From Bittarella massiliensis (ex Durand et al. 2017) (GTDB lineage: Bacteria; Bacillota; Clostridia; Oscillospirales; Ruminococcaceae), in contig NZ_LN908976.1 in assembly GCF_001486165.1 (NCBI RefSeq), positions 558,071-622,070 on the forward strand: 64,000 bases of DNA. Reading direction: 5' to 3'. The first letter of the stretch is position 1; every line of letters begins with the position of its first letter. Under the pieces are notes generated by a model. The model searched no databases. It had not been told where the DNA came from and saw only the letters and a program-made list of their open reading frames with translations. Position numbers and translations under genes: made by a program. Positions 8,275-19,000 of this stretch are shown in pieces.

Positions 8275-8532
8275 CTACTTGCGGATGCCCAGCTCTTTGA
8301 TGATGGCGCGGTACCGCTCCACATCGACCTTGGTCAGGTACTTGAGCAGGTTGCGGCGCTTGCCGACCATCTTCAGCAGACCCCGGCGGGAGTGGTGGTC
8401 GTGGGGGTGCTCTTTCAGGTGCTCGCTCAGGTGGTTGATGCGGGCGGTCAGGAGGGCGATCTGCACCTCCGGCGAGCCGGTGTCTTTCTCATTGACGCGG
8501 TATTTGGCGATGAGTTCCTGTTTGTTTTCCAT
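8275..8532 (-). CDS. rpsO: 30S ribosomal protein S15
   Basis: 85 residues plus stop, usual size. Family signatures are clear: [20 protein letters not shown], then [39 protein letters not shown] and a C-terminal [13 protein letters not shown]15 is a primary binder of 16S rRNA helix 22 and often represses its own mRNA. Start ATG follows GAGGTGAAAGAC; the longer frame upstream is leader. Unlike most relatives, pnp is not directly downstream. Confidence 0.97.
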   Translation of the reverse strand: MENKQELIAKYRVNEKDTGSPEVQIALLTARINHLSEHLKEHPHDHHSRRGLLKMVGKRRNLLKYLTKVDVERYRAIIKELGIRK

Positions 8533-8669
8533 GTCTTTCACCTCATTGTAAAATTTGCGCCGCAAAACTTCGCAGTGGGCAGGTGAACTCCCCGTTTCGG
8601 GGCATGCCCCCAGAGCCAAGTAATGGGTCACACAGTTGTTAGGATACCACAAACCAGGGCTGTTGTAAA
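8533..8669 (-). promoter_or_regulatory. rpsO promoter and structured leader
   Basis: On the minus strand TTTACA (8664-8669), 17-bp spacer, TATCCT (8641-8646). The leader of about 100 nt contains a GCCCCGAAACGGGG hairpin followed by a purine-rich ribosome site. S15 genes are commonly autoregulated through such leaders, so this is a likely target, by position and structure only. Confidence 0.55.
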
Positions 8670-8751
8670 GCAAAAATCCAATCTTTTCCCGGCGTTCGCC
8701 GGCGGGGAACGGCCCCTCCTCCCCCTCCAAAAAAGGAAGGGCGTGAGGGCG

Positions 8752-8860
8752 TTGCCAAGGGTCTGCCCCTCTGCTATAATGGGGGCAGAAGCAGTTCCCT
8801 CCGGCCGGGCGGCCGGACCCTAGAGATAGGTATGATCGACATCATACCTGTCTTTTTTTA
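8752..8860 (+). ncRNA. Candidate small RNA or attenuated leader
   Basis: A strong promoter (TTGCCA 8752-8757, 17-bp spacer, TATAAT 8775-8780) is followed only about 75 nt later by a clear intrinsic terminator (stem 8824-8836 with 8841-8853, loop CGAC, T7). Between them CCGGCCG/CGGCCGG forms a second hairpin. No reading frame fits. It is either a free RNA of about 70-75 nt or an attenuator for the exonuclease gene that begins 120 bp later. No known family is recognised. Confidence 0.55.
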
Positions 8861-8980
8861 TCCCCCCGCCGGCGGGGGGACAGAGAAAACCGCCCCGCCC
8901 CCCTTTTGCGCTGGGGGGCGGGGGCGACCGCGGGGTCGAATGGAGGCCCACATCACCTTTTGATCGGGGAGGGCGAAAAG

Positions 8981-9820
8981 ATGGAAAAAATCGTCGTCGT
9001 GGACGGGCACAACCTGCTGTTTCGGATGTACTATGGGATCCCCGCCTCTATTTTAAACAGGGAGGGGCGGGAAATCAAGGGGCTGGTGGGCTTTTTGGGG
9101 AGCCTGAAGAAGCTGGCCGAGCAGTTTGAGCCCTGCGCCCTGGCCGTCGTCTTTGACAGCGAGACCAGTTGGGCGGGCAACCTGGCCATCGACAGCGGCT
9201 ACAAGGCCAACCGGCGGGACTACGCCGACGTGCCGGAGGGGGAGAACCCCTTTGCCCAACTGCCCCTCATCAAAAAGGCGCTGGACTACCTGGACATCCC
9301 CCACCGGGAGGCGGAGGGGGTGGAAGCCGACGACTTCATCGCCTCCCTCGTGGCGCGGGAGGGGGCGGCCGGGCGGGCCTGCACCGTCGTCTCCACCGAC
9401 TCCGACTTCATTCAGCTGGTGGACGGGCGCACCACCCTCTACGTTCCCCGGGGAAAAAACAGCGTCCTCTTCGACTGCCGGCGGGTAAGGGAGCGGTTTC
9501 AAATCGCGCCCGGGGAGTACGTCCTCTACAAGGCCCTGGTGGGGGACAAGAGCGACAACATCGAGGGGGTGCGGGGGATCGGCCCCAAGACCGCGGCGGC
9601 CATTCTGCACAGCGGGGGGATCGCCCCCTACATCGTCGCCCAGCCCGCCTCCAAAACGGCGGACATCCTGCGGGAAAACCGGGACAAGATTGCCCGGAAC
9701 GAGCGGCTGATCGCCCTTGACCGGACACTCGACACCGGGGCGCTGGTGCCGCGGCGGCCGAGTCCCGCCCTGCGCGAGCGCAAGACCTACGAAATCATTG
9801 CCGCCATCGGCGAGCGGTAG
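8981..9820 (+). CDS. 5'-3' exonuclease (Pol I N-terminal-domain type)
   Basis: A 279-residue stand-alone flap-exonuclease domain. The metal-binding acidic residues are in VVDGHNLLFRMYY, AVVFDSE, EGVEADDFIASL and STDSDFIQLV; the helix-hairpin-helix is in VGDKSDNIEGVRGIGPKTAAAIL. It removes RNA primers or flaps and works on 5' ends in replication and repair. GGGGAGGGCGAAAAG precedes the ATG. Transcription may start at the promoter at 8752 if the terminator at 8824-8859 is read through. Two further GC hairpins lie just upstream of the start. Confidence 0.94.
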   Translation: MEKIVVVDGHNLLFRMYYGIPASILNREGREIKGLVGFLGSLKKLAEQFEPCALAVVFDSETSWAGNLAIDSGYKANRRDYADVPEGENPFAQLPLIKKALDYLDIPHREAEGVEADDFIASLVAREGAAGRACTVVSTDSDFIQLVDGRTTLYVPRGKNSVLFDCRRVRERFQIAPGEYVLYKALVGDKSDNIEGVRGIGPKTAAAILHSGGIAPYIVAQPASKTADILRENRDKIARNERLIALDRTLDTGALVPRRPSPALRERKTYEIIAAIGER

Positions 9821-9918
9821 GTTCGGCGCTTTTTTGCCCCAAAAGCGCCGCCGCCCCTGTACAGGGGGGGAACTCTCTGCTATGCTGGAGAAAAGAAAAC
9901 GGAAAGGCGGCGCTTGCC

Positions 9919-10494
9919 ATGCGTTTGATCGACATCTCCCACGAACTGCTCTCGGCCCCCCTCTACCCGGGCGACCCGCCGGCCGAGACCCGCCAGACCC
10001 TCAGCCGGGCGCGGGGGGACGACTGCAACTGCACCCAAATCACCACCTCGGTGCACAAGGGCACCCACACCGACGCCCCCTGCCACTTCACCGACTCGCC
10101 GGTCTCCATCGCCGACATGCCGCTGGAGCACTACATCGGCGAATGCCTGGTGGTCAGCTATCCCGGCCAGACTGTGGGCGACGCCTGGCTGCGGGAGCTG
10201 GACACCCAGGGCTGCTCCATCCTCCTCGTCAAGGGGTTTGCCTTTTTCAGCGAGAACGCCGGTCCCATCCTCCGGGAAAAGGGGATCATCACCCTGGGCA
10301 CCGACGCCCTCTCGGTGGGCCCGGTGGGCGGGGAGAAACCGCCCCACCAGAGCATCCTCGGCGAGGGGATCGCCATCATCGAGACCCTCAAGCTGGAGGG
10401 GGTCGAGCCGGGGCGCTACTTCCTCTCGGCCGCCCCCGTCAAGATCGCCGGCAGCGACGGCGCGCCGGTGCGGGCCGTTCTGATCGCCCCCTGA
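9919..10494 (+). CDS. Cyclase/kynurenine-formamidase-family metal hydrolase
   Basis: 191 residues with the family signature HKGTHTDAPCHF (HxGTHxDxPxH), the metal site, and a later HQSILGEGIAIIETLKL segment. The family covers kynurenine formamidase, isatin hydrolase and polyketide cyclases; the substrate cannot be told from sequence. GGAAAGGCGGCGCTTGCC precedes the ATG. It lies 98 bp after the exonuclease and ends before its own terminator. It is an isolated plus-strand gene between rpsO and the ribF operon. Confidence 0.92.
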   Translation: MRLIDISHELLSAPLYPGDPPAETRQTLSRARGDDCNCTQITTSVHKGTHTDAPCHFTDSPVSIADMPLEHYIGECLVVSYPGQTVGDAWLRELDTQGCSILLVKGFAFFSENAGPILREKGIITLGTDALSVGPVGGEKPPHQSILGEGIAIIETLKLEGVEPGRYFLSAAPVKIAGSDGAPVRAVLIAP

Positions 10495-10534
10495 CCCGCC
10501 CAAGCAATCCAATTTGTTGTTTTTTATAAAAATA

Positions 10535-10578
10535 ATACAGGCAGGCGTATCATCCGCCTGCCTGTATTTCTATTTTTC
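10535..10578 (+). terminator. Intrinsic terminator after the cyclase gene
   Basis: A 13-bp perfect stem (10535-10547 with 10555-10567) with a 7-nt loop, followed by TTCTATTTTT. Confidence 0.88.
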
Positions 10579-10767
10579 AACTTTGACCCCCAGCCCCCCC
10601 GGTTTGATTGGGGAGCGCAAACGGTTTTGGCAGAAGCCCCTCCCGAACGAATGGGCGCCGAAGAGGCAAAAAAGCGATTTTAGAGGTGCAGCCGGCGCGA
10701 AACGGTGCTACCGGGGGCAATGGGGGCGAGGAGGCGATGGGCACGGTGCGCTGCCACCATCCCGGTA

Positions 10768-10804
10768 GCCCTCTCCGGGGCGAAGGCCGGGAGAGGGCCT
10801 TTTT
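10768..10804 (+). terminator. Second hairpin with T tract before ribF 3' end
   Basis: GCCCTCTCC (10768-10776) pairs with GGAGAGGGC (10790-10798), followed by CTTTTT on the plus strand. It lies in a 350-bp gene-free gap. The T tract faces the plus direction, so it may be a backup for read-through from the cyclase. Confidence 0.5.
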
Positions 10805-10848
10805 CGCCCGGCAGATACCGCCCCCTTTGCCCGGCGGGGGCCCACCCC

Positions 10849-11769
10849 TCAGCCGTTTTGGGCGAAGTAGTCCCGGGCGCTCTGCACGTCCCGGGCAATC
10901 TGTTCCCGCAGCGCCTCCACCGAGGCGAACTTCTGCTCCCCCCGCAGAAAGTGGAGCAGTTCCACCCGTATCTCGGCCCCGTACAGGTCGCCGGAAAAGC
11001 CCAGCAGGTTGGTTTCGGCCACCGGCCACTCGCTCCCCACCGTGGGCTTGACCCCCACATTGGTCACCGAGGGCCACCAGCGCCCGGCCGCCCGGGTGCG
11101 GGAAACATAGACCCCGAAGCGGGGCTGCACCATCCCCTCCTGCAGCCGCTGGTTGACGGTGGGGAACTGGAGGGTGCGCCCCAGGTGGTTGCCCTGGCCC
11201 ACGCTCCCCTCCACGGCGAAGGGGTAGCCCAGCAGTCGGCCCGCCTCCTCCACCTCGCCCTGGGCGATGAGGGCGCGGATGCGGGTGGAGGAGACCTCCC
11301 GCCCCGCCAGCCGGAACTCGGGCACCACCTCCACGGCGATGCCCAGGGGGGCGCAGAGGCGCTTGAGGGCGGCGGCGTCCCCCGCCCCGCCCCGGCCAAA
11401 GCGAAAGTCGTAGCCGCAGGTCACCGCCCGGGCCCGCAGCCGCAGGTGGATCACCTCGGCCACGAACTGCTCCGGCTCCATCTGGCGAAAGCTGGCGAAG
11501 TGGGGGGTGAGCACCAGCTCCACCCCGGCGCCCGCCAGCAGCCGCTCCTTGGCCGCCTCGGTGAGCAGCTGCCCCTGCAGGGCCCGCTCCCCCTTGCGCC
11601 CCCCCTCGGCCACAAAGGTGAAGACCGCCGGGCGCAGCCCCTTCTCCCGGGCGGTGGCCACCGCCCGGGAGATCACCTCCATGTGGCCCCGGTGCACCCC
11701 GTCAAAGTACCCCAGCGCCACCGAAGTCTGCTGCAAACTGCAAAAGTCCAGTGTTGCCGCCACTTCCAT
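10849..11769 (-). CDS. ribF: Bifunctional riboflavin kinase / FMN adenylyltransferase
   Basis: 306 residues. The N-terminal FAD synthetase half has the HIGH-type nucleotidyl-transfer motif in GYFDGVHRGHMEVI and the later CGYDFRFGRGGAGD and VSSTRIRALI segments. The C-terminal riboflavin kinase half has the GRTLQFPTVN (G-PTAN-like) motif and NVGVKPTVG. It makes FMN and FAD from riboflavin. Last gene of the rimP-ribF operon; starts 3 bp after truB ends. Confidence 0.97.
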   Translation of the reverse strand: MEVAATLDFCSLQQTSVALGYFDGVHRGHMEVISRAVATAREKGLRPAVFTFVAEGGRKGERALQGQLLTEAAKERLLAGAGVELVLTPHFASFRQMEPEQFVAEVIHLRLRARAVTCGYDFRFGRGGAGDAAALKRLCAPLGIAVEVVPEFRLAGREVSSTRIRALIAQGEVEEAGRLLGYPFAVEGSVGQGNHLGRTLQFPTVNQRLQEGMVQPRFGVYVSRTRAAGRWWPSVTNVGVKPTVGSEWPVAETNLLGFSGDLYGAEIRVELLHFLRGEQKFASVEALREQIARDVQSARDYFAQNG

Positions 11770-11772
11770 CGG

Positions 11773-12648
11773 CTATCTCCCCCCCAAAAACAGGCGTTTG
11801 ATCCGCAGTTGTCCCCCGTCTTGCAGGGCGACCCCCAAAAAGCCGTCCGGCCCAAAGACCCGGTACTCGCCGGGCTGCGGGCTGCCCACCTGCTCGGCCC
11901 GCAGCCGCACCCCGTTGGCAAAGAGGCGGGCAAAGTGGGCCGAGAGGGAGAGCGCCGGCAGGTGGGCGAAGGCCGTCTCCACCGGCAGCAAAAGGGAGGC
12001 CAGCTCCTCCCGCTTGGCCTGGGCCTCTTCCAGGGTGATGCAGTCTTTCAGGGTGTAGGGGCCGGAGCGGGTGCGCACCAAGTCGGTGAGCACCGCGCCG
12101 CAGCCCAGGGCCTCGCCCAGGTCGCTCACCAACGAGCGCACATAGGTTCCCTTGCTGCAGAGGATGCGCAGGGTGTAGCTGTCCCCCTCGCCGTCCAGCA
12201 GCTCCAGCTCCTCTACGGTGATCCGGCGGGGCTTGCGCTCCACCTCGATGCCCTGGCGGGCCAGGTCGTAGAGCCGCCGCCCCCCCACCGACACCGCCGA
12301 GTACATGGGGGGCAGCTGCTCCTGCTCCCCCGTGAAGCGGGGCAGCAGGGCCAACACCTCCGCCCGCCCCACCCGCACCGGCCGGGTCTCCAGCAGGGTG
12401 CCGGTGCGGTCCAGGGTGTCGGTGGTCCGGCCCAGCAAAAAGGTGGCCCGGTACTCTTTTTTCTGGCCGGGCACCATGTCCACCGCCCGGGTGGCCGCGC
12501 CGAAGTAGAGGGGCAGCACCCCGGTGGCCATGGGATCCAGCGTCCCCCCGTGGCCGATCTTCTTGCAGCGGGCGATCCCCCGCATCTTGGCGATCACGTC
12601 AAAGGAGGTGAACCCCTCCGGCTTGTTGACGCACAAAATCCCGTCCAT
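11773..12648 (-). CDS. truB: tRNA pseudouridine(55) synthase
   Basis: 291 residues. MDGILCVNKPEGFTSFDVIAKM and the catalytic-loop motif HGGTLDPMATGVLPL with its aspartate identify TruB; the C-terminal PUA-like part (LRAEQVGSPQPGEYRVFGPDGFLGV) is present. It makes Psi55 in the T loop of tRNAs. Its ATG follows the nrnA stop directly (TAGATG), with AAAGGAG in the nrnA coding end as ribosome site, so it is translationally coupled. Confidence 0.97.
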   Translation of the reverse strand: MDGILCVNKPEGFTSFDVIAKMRGIARCKKIGHGGTLDPMATGVLPLYFGAATRAVDMVPGQKKEYRATFLLGRTTDTLDRTGTLLETRPVRVGRAEVLALLPRFTGEQEQLPPMYSAVSVGGRRLYDLARQGIEVERKPRRITVEELELLDGEGDSYTLRILCSKGTYVRSLVSDLGEALGCGAVLTDLVRTRSGPYTLKDCITLEEAQAKREELASLLLPVETAFAHLPALSLSAHFARLFANGVRLRAEQVGSPQPGEYRVFGPDGFLGVALQDGGQLRIKRLFLGGR

Positions 12649-13600
12649 CTAGTGCAAAAACTCCTTTGCCAGTTGGTGGATGGTCTCCACCGCCTCGTCC
12701 GCCGTGCCGCGGATGGTGCAGCCCGCGGCGCGGATGTCGCCCTTCCCCTTCCCCCAGCCGGGCCGCCAGGGCCGAGGCGTCCACATAGCTGGAGGTGCGC
12801 ACGCTCACTTTAAAGAAGCCGGGCTCCCGCTCCCGCAGGGTGACCCCGATCTCCACCCCCTCCACCTGGCGGGGCAGGGCGGTCAGCCCGTCAAAGTCGG
12901 CCGGGCCGGCCCCGGTCTCGGCGATGGTCGCCAGGTCCATCACCGCCACGGCCAGCCGGCCGCCGCAGAAATAGCGGATCGAGCGGATCAGGGCGCTCTC
13001 GGCCGCCAAGCGCCCCTGGGATTTGGTGTCGAAGATCGCCCGATTGATTTCGGCCGCGTCGGCCCCCCACTCCATCAGCTCGGCGGCGATGCGGTGGGTG
13101 CGGGGGGTGGTGTTTTGGTATTTAAAGCAGCCGCTGTCGGTGGCGATGCCGGTGTAGAGGCAGTCGGCCAGGTGGGGGTCGGGCGCCAGCCCCCACTCCT
13201 TTGCCAGGGCAAAGATGACCTCGGCGGTGCCGGCGGCCTCCCGGTCCAAAAGCAGCCGGCGGGCGTACCCGGTGTTGGAGATGTGGTGGTCGATACAGAG
13301 GTCCACCGAATCGCCGTACTGCGCGCAGAGGCGGCCCATCAGCTTGGCGTCGGCGATGTCCACCGCCACCACCAGGGCGGGGTCGAACGATTCCTCCCTG
13401 TACCCCCGCAGGAGGGGTTTGAACAGCTCCGGTATCTCGTCCGGGCAGAGCACCCGGGCCCGCACCCCCAGCTTTTTCAGGCAGAAGTACAGCCCGTACC
13501 CGCTGCCCAGGGTGTCCCCGTCCGGGCTCTGGTGGCAGAGGATCAGCACGTCCTTTGCCCCCTTGAGCAGGTCTGCCGCCCCTTTTACCGTCATCTCCAT
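12649..13600 (-). CDS. nrnA: DHH/DHHA1 phosphoesterase NrnA (nanoRNase/pAp phosphatase), frameshifted near C-terminus
   Basis: The DHH domain is clear: CHQSPDGDTLGSGYGLYFCL, VAVDIADAKLMG, LCIDHHISNTGYA and GIATDSGCFKYQNTT. The DHHA1 domain follows. Near 12751 a run of C (G on the coding strand) breaks the frame: upstream the reading is ALAARLG, while the expected family ending (AAGCTIRGTADEA ... HQLAKEFLH, stop at 12649) is in the next frame. The open frame otherwise runs on to 12599 with nonsense. One extra G in the homopolymer explains it. Either a sequencing error or a real C-terminal mutation. Start at ATG 13600, nine bases after GGGGGAG. NrnA degrades short RNAs and pAp. Confidence 0.9.
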
Positions 13601-13717
13601 CTCCAACGTCTCCCCCTTTGATAGGGCCCCTTTTCGGGGCCGGTTTCGGGCGCGCCGACGAGGAAGGGCCGCCCCGCCTGCGCGGGGCGGCCCCTAGGTC
13701 TCGCCGGAACACCTCTG

Positions 13718-14104
13718 TCAATCGGACTCGGTCTGGTCCTTCTGCCGGTTCTGCCGGTCCTTTTCCCGGATGTCGTCCAGCTTTTTGAAGATCTCGCTGC
13801 TGTAAGCGATGGAGTCGTCGGCCACGAACCGAAACTCCGGGGTCCGGCGCAGCCGTAGGCGGTTGCCAATCTCCCGGCGGATATAGCCGGCCGCGCTCTC
13901 AAAGCCCTTGACGGCCTCTTTCGCGTCCTCGATCCCGTCGAGGGACGAGACGTACACCGTGGCGTAGGACAGGTCGCTGGTCACCTCTGCCTTGACGATG
14001 GAGATGACCCCGTGCTTGATGCGCGGGTCTTTGAGGACCCGGATGATGTCCACCAGTTCCTTCTTCACATCTTCTGAGATGCGGTTTACCCGAAAGGATG
14101 ACAT
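13718..14104 (-). CDS. rbfA: 30S ribosome-binding factor A
   Basis: 128 residues with the KH-like RbfA fold: RVNRISEDVKKELVDIIR, DPRIKHGVISIVKAEVTSDL, ATVYVSSL and IRREIGNRLRLRRTPEFRF. It binds the 30S subunit during late maturation of 16S rRNA. GGGGAGGGGAAACC precedes the ATG. It lies between infB and nrnA as in other Bacillota. About 110 bp separates it from nrnA, with a strong GC hairpin (about 13664-13693) that lacks a T tract. Confidence 0.97.
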   Translation of the reverse strand: MSSFRVNRISEDVKKELVDIIRVLKDPRIKHGVISIVKAEVTSDLSYATVYVSSLDGIEDAKEAVKGFESAAGYIRREIGNRLRLRRTPEFRFVADDSIAYSSEIFKKLDDIREKDRQNRQKDQTESD

Positions 14105-14177
14105 GGTTTCCCCTCCCTATCCCCGGCCGCCCGGTTGGGGGCGGCCGGGGCAGATTGCGGCGCGGGTCGCGCCCCTA

Positions 14178-16488
<2,311 letters not shown>

Positions 16489-16496
<8 letters not shown>

Positions 16497-16824
16497 ATAC
16501 ACAGTCCTCCTCGTTCGTACAGGTCAACAGGTTTTGTATGCTGGCGGCAAAGGAATCGTCGTCCACGCTGAGGACGGTGTACTCCTTGCCCATTCTCTTT
16601 GAAAGGTCCCCGCGGCCGACGGGCAGGTCTCTGCAGGAGACCCCTTCCCTGCCGCAAAAAAACCGAACTTCCTTGGCGGTTTTGGGGGAGCAGTCGGCAG
16701 CCAGCAGACAAAGCCGGCTCGCTTTGCGCACCAGCGCCTCTTTGGCGCTGTCAAAACCCATGGACAGTTTTCCCGCCTTTCGGCAGAGGGACAACATATT
16801 CAGCAGTTTCTCTCTACTCTCCAT
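16489..16824 (-). CDS. ylxQ: L7Ae/L30e-family RNA-binding protein YlxQ
   Basis: 111 residues. [33 protein letters not shown] and [16 protein letters not shown] match the L7Ae/L30e ribosomal-protein fold of the YlxQ group, which binds kink-turn RNAs. Found between ylxR and infB in Gram-positive nusA-infB operons; cellular role not well defined. It overlaps ylxR by 11 bp and infB by 8 bp. Confidence 0.92.
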
Positions 16825-17086
16825 GGGCTTCTATCTCCGAGAGCAGGGTTTCATAGACGTCCTCCGGGATGGGCGCGCTCAGCGCCCGCTCCAGCCGCTT
16901 GGCCTTTTGGGCCTTTTTCAGGCAGCCGGCGCTGGGACAGAGGTAGACCCCCCGCCCGGGCTTTTTGCCCGTGGTGTCCAGGGAGACCTCCCCCTCTTTG
17001 TTGCGCACCACCCGAATCAGTTCCCGCTTGGGCTTCTGTTCGCCGCAGCCGGCGCACATCCGCATGGGGACCCGCTTTTGAACCAT
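16814..17086 (-). CDS. ylxR: YlxR/RnpM family nucleic-acid-binding protein
   Basis: 90 residues. RMCAGCGEQKPKRELIRVVRN, then GRGVYLCPSAGCLKKAQK give the YlxR fold with its conserved GRGAY/CP region. The family binds RNA; the B. subtilis member (RnpM) modulates RNase P. The start follows an AGAGATGG purine-rich stretch. Tight packing with nusA and ylxQ indicates one transcript. Confidence 0.93.
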   Translation of the reverse strand: MVQKRVPMRMCAGCGEQKPKRELIRVVRNKEGEVSLDTTGKKPGRGVYLCPSAGCLKKAQKAKRLERALSAPIPEDVYETLLSEIEAHGE

Positions 17087-17160
17087 CTCTCTTCACCCTT
17101 CTCTGCTCAAAAAACACGCGTTTGCCCGCCTGCGCGGGCCCTTGCCGGCAAACGGGGGGA

Positions 17161-18252
17161 TCAGCCCTCTTCGCCGCTGTCCTGGGCGGGGGCCGGGGTC
17201 TCGTCCTCGCCGTAAAATCCGCTCTCGGGGCGGATGTCGATCTTCCAACCGGTCAGCTTGGCCGACAGGCGGGCGTTCTGCCCCTTGTTGCCGATGGCCA
17301 GGGAGAGCTGTCCGTCGGGCACCGAGACCCGGCAGGTCCGCTGCTCCTCGTCCAAGATCTCCACCCCGACCACCTGGGCCGGGCTCAGGGCCTCGCTGAT
17401 GAAGGCCACCGGGTCCTCGCTCCAGCGGACGATGTCGATCTTCTCGCCCCCCAGCTCGGCGACGATGGCCGCCACCCGGGAGCCCTTGGGGCCGATGCAG
17501 GCGCCCACCGGGTCCACGTCGGGGTTCTTGCTCCAGACGGCCATCTTGGTGCGGCTGCCCGCCTCGCGGGAGACCGCCTTGATCTCCACCGTGCCGTCGT
17601 AGATCTCGGGCACCTCCATCTCGAACAGCCGTTTGACCAGGCCGGGGTGGGTGCGGGAGATCATGATCTTGGGCCCGCGGTCGGTGGCCAACACGTCCAC
17701 CACATAGACCTTGACCCGCTCGCCCTCGCGGAGGACCTCTCCCTCCACCTGCTCGGAGCGGACCAACACCGCCTCGTTCTTGCCCAAATCGACGGTGACA
17801 AAGCCCTTGAGGGGGTCCACCCGCAGCACGGTGGCGGTGATGACCTCGTGCTCCTTCTCCTGCATGTCGCGGACCATCAGCCCCCGCTCCGCCTCGCGGA
17901 TGCCCTGGCGGATGACGTGCTTGGCCGTCTGGGCGGCGATGCGGCCGAACTCCTTGGTCTTGAGTTTGATCTGGATGGTGTCGCCGATCTTGGCGCTCTT
18001 TTTATAGGACTGGGCCTGCTCCAGGGTGAGTTCGGCGGTCTCGTCCTCCACCTCTTCCACCACGGTCTTGACCAGGTAAACGTCGAATTTGCACTTTTCG
18101 GCGTCGATGTCCACCAGCACGTTGTCGCCGCAGTTGTAGTCCTTCTTCACGGCGATCACCACGGCGGCCTCGATCTTCTCCAGCAGGTAGTCGGCGGGAA
18201 TGCCCCGCTCCTTCTCCAGCAGGGCCAGCGCTTCAAAAAATTCGGTGTTCAT
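17161..18252 (-). CDS. nusA: Transcription termination/antitermination protein NusA
   Basis: 363 residues, the short Gram-positive form without the acidic repeats of E. coli NusA. N-terminal RNAP-binding domain (FFEALALLEKERGIPADYLL), S1 domain (EVITATVLRVDPLKGFVTVDL), KH1 (VGACIGPKGSRVAAIVAEL) and KH2 (LSLAIGNKGQNARLSAKLTG) in order. It acts at RNA polymerase on pausing and termination. Start ATG overlaps the rimP stop as ATGA. Confidence 0.98.
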   Translation of the reverse strand: MNTEFFEALALLEKERGIPADYLLEKIEAAVVIAVKKDYNCGDNVLVDIDAEKCKFDVYLVKTVVEEVEDETAELTLEQAQSYKKSAKIGDTIQIKLKTKEFGRIAAQTAKHVIRQGIREAERGLMVRDMQEKEHEVITATVLRVDPLKGFVTVDLGKNEAVLVRSEQVEGEVLREGERVKVYVVDVLATDRGPKIMISRTHPGLVKRLFEMEVPEIYDGTVEIKAVSREAGSRTKMAVWSKNPDVDPVGACIGPKGSRVAAIVAELGGEKIDIVRWSEDPVAFISEALSPAQVVGVEILDEEQRTCRVSVPDGQLSLAIGNKGQNARLSAKLTGWKIDIRPESGFYGEDETPAPAQDSGEEG

Positions 18253-18773
18253 CTTTTCTCCATTCCTCCATCCTCGTCTTCACTGTCGGCAAACGCCTCT
18301 TCGGTGTCCACGGCGTTGACCTTGGCCGTCTGGGCCAGGTCGATCTCCACCGTGCCGCCGCCTTCCAGCGCCAGGGTCAGCAGGGCCCCCTCCTTCTTCA
18401 CCAGCTCCCCCACCAGCTCCTTGCAGCCGTCCAGCGGGCGGATCATGGTCACCCGGACGGGCTCGCCCAGGTAGCGGGCAAAGTGCTCATCCCGGGTGAG
18501 TGCGCGCTCGATGCCCGGGGAGGAGACCTCCAAAAAGTAGCTCTCGGGGATGGGGTCGGCCTCGTCCAGCAGGTCGCTGACCCGGCGGCTCACCGCCTCG
18601 CAGGTGTTGAGGTCGATCCCCTCGGGGCGGTCGATGACCACCCGCAGGAACCAGTCGGACCCCTCTTTGAGATAGAGGACGTCCCAGAGTTCCACCCCCA
18701 GCTCCTGGCAGATGGGCTGGACCAGCTCGCGCACCAGGTTGGCGGTCTTGCCGCCGGAAGTTCGTTTTGCCAC
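18249..18773 (-). CDS. rimP: Ribosome maturation factor RimP
   Basis: 174 residues from a GTG start 8 bp after GGGAGG. The N-terminal domain has VRELVQPICQELGVELWDV and LRVVIDRPEGIDLNTCEAVSR, then YFLEVSSPGIERALTRDEHF, the RimP signature. The C-terminal SH3-like domain ends in an acidic tail. Needed for 30S maturation. First gene of the nusA-infB operon. Confidence 0.96.
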   Translation of the reverse strand: MAKRTSGGKTANLVRELVQPICQELGVELWDVLYLKEGSDWFLRVVIDRPEGIDLNTCEAVSRRVSDLLDEADPIPESYFLEVSSPGIERALTRDEHFARYLGEPVRVTMIRPLDGCKELVGELVKKEGALLTLALEGGGTVEIDLAQTAKVNAVDTEEAFADSEDEDGGMEKR

Positions 18774-18827
18774 AGCAGTGCCTCCCTTATTTTCTGTGGA
18801 GGGGGGCCCGCCTGGGCCCCATAAAAA

Positions 18828-18915
18828 TGAAAGAGCGGGAAACCCCACTCTTTCAACCTCACTTATAAAACCTTACTGTGCTATTCACTATATCACATCC
18901 CCCGCCCCATTGCAA
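18828..18915 (-). promoter_or_regulatory. rimP operon promoter with attenuator-like leader hairpin
   Basis: On the minus strand TTGCAA (18910-18915), 17-bp spacer, TATAGT (18887-18892). The transcript then forms a 12-bp hairpin (18828-18854) followed by TTTTTAT, an intrinsic-terminator shape, about 55 bp before the rimP start. This suggests control of the whole operon by premature termination; the ligand or factor is not visible. Confidence 0.6.
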
Positions 18916-19000
18916 GGGGCTTTGAGGCAAAAAACGGGGCAAACATCCCTTTTGGAGGGCATTTTCTGCCCCCCGGAGGCCGCTTTTTCCCCCGCCGGGG

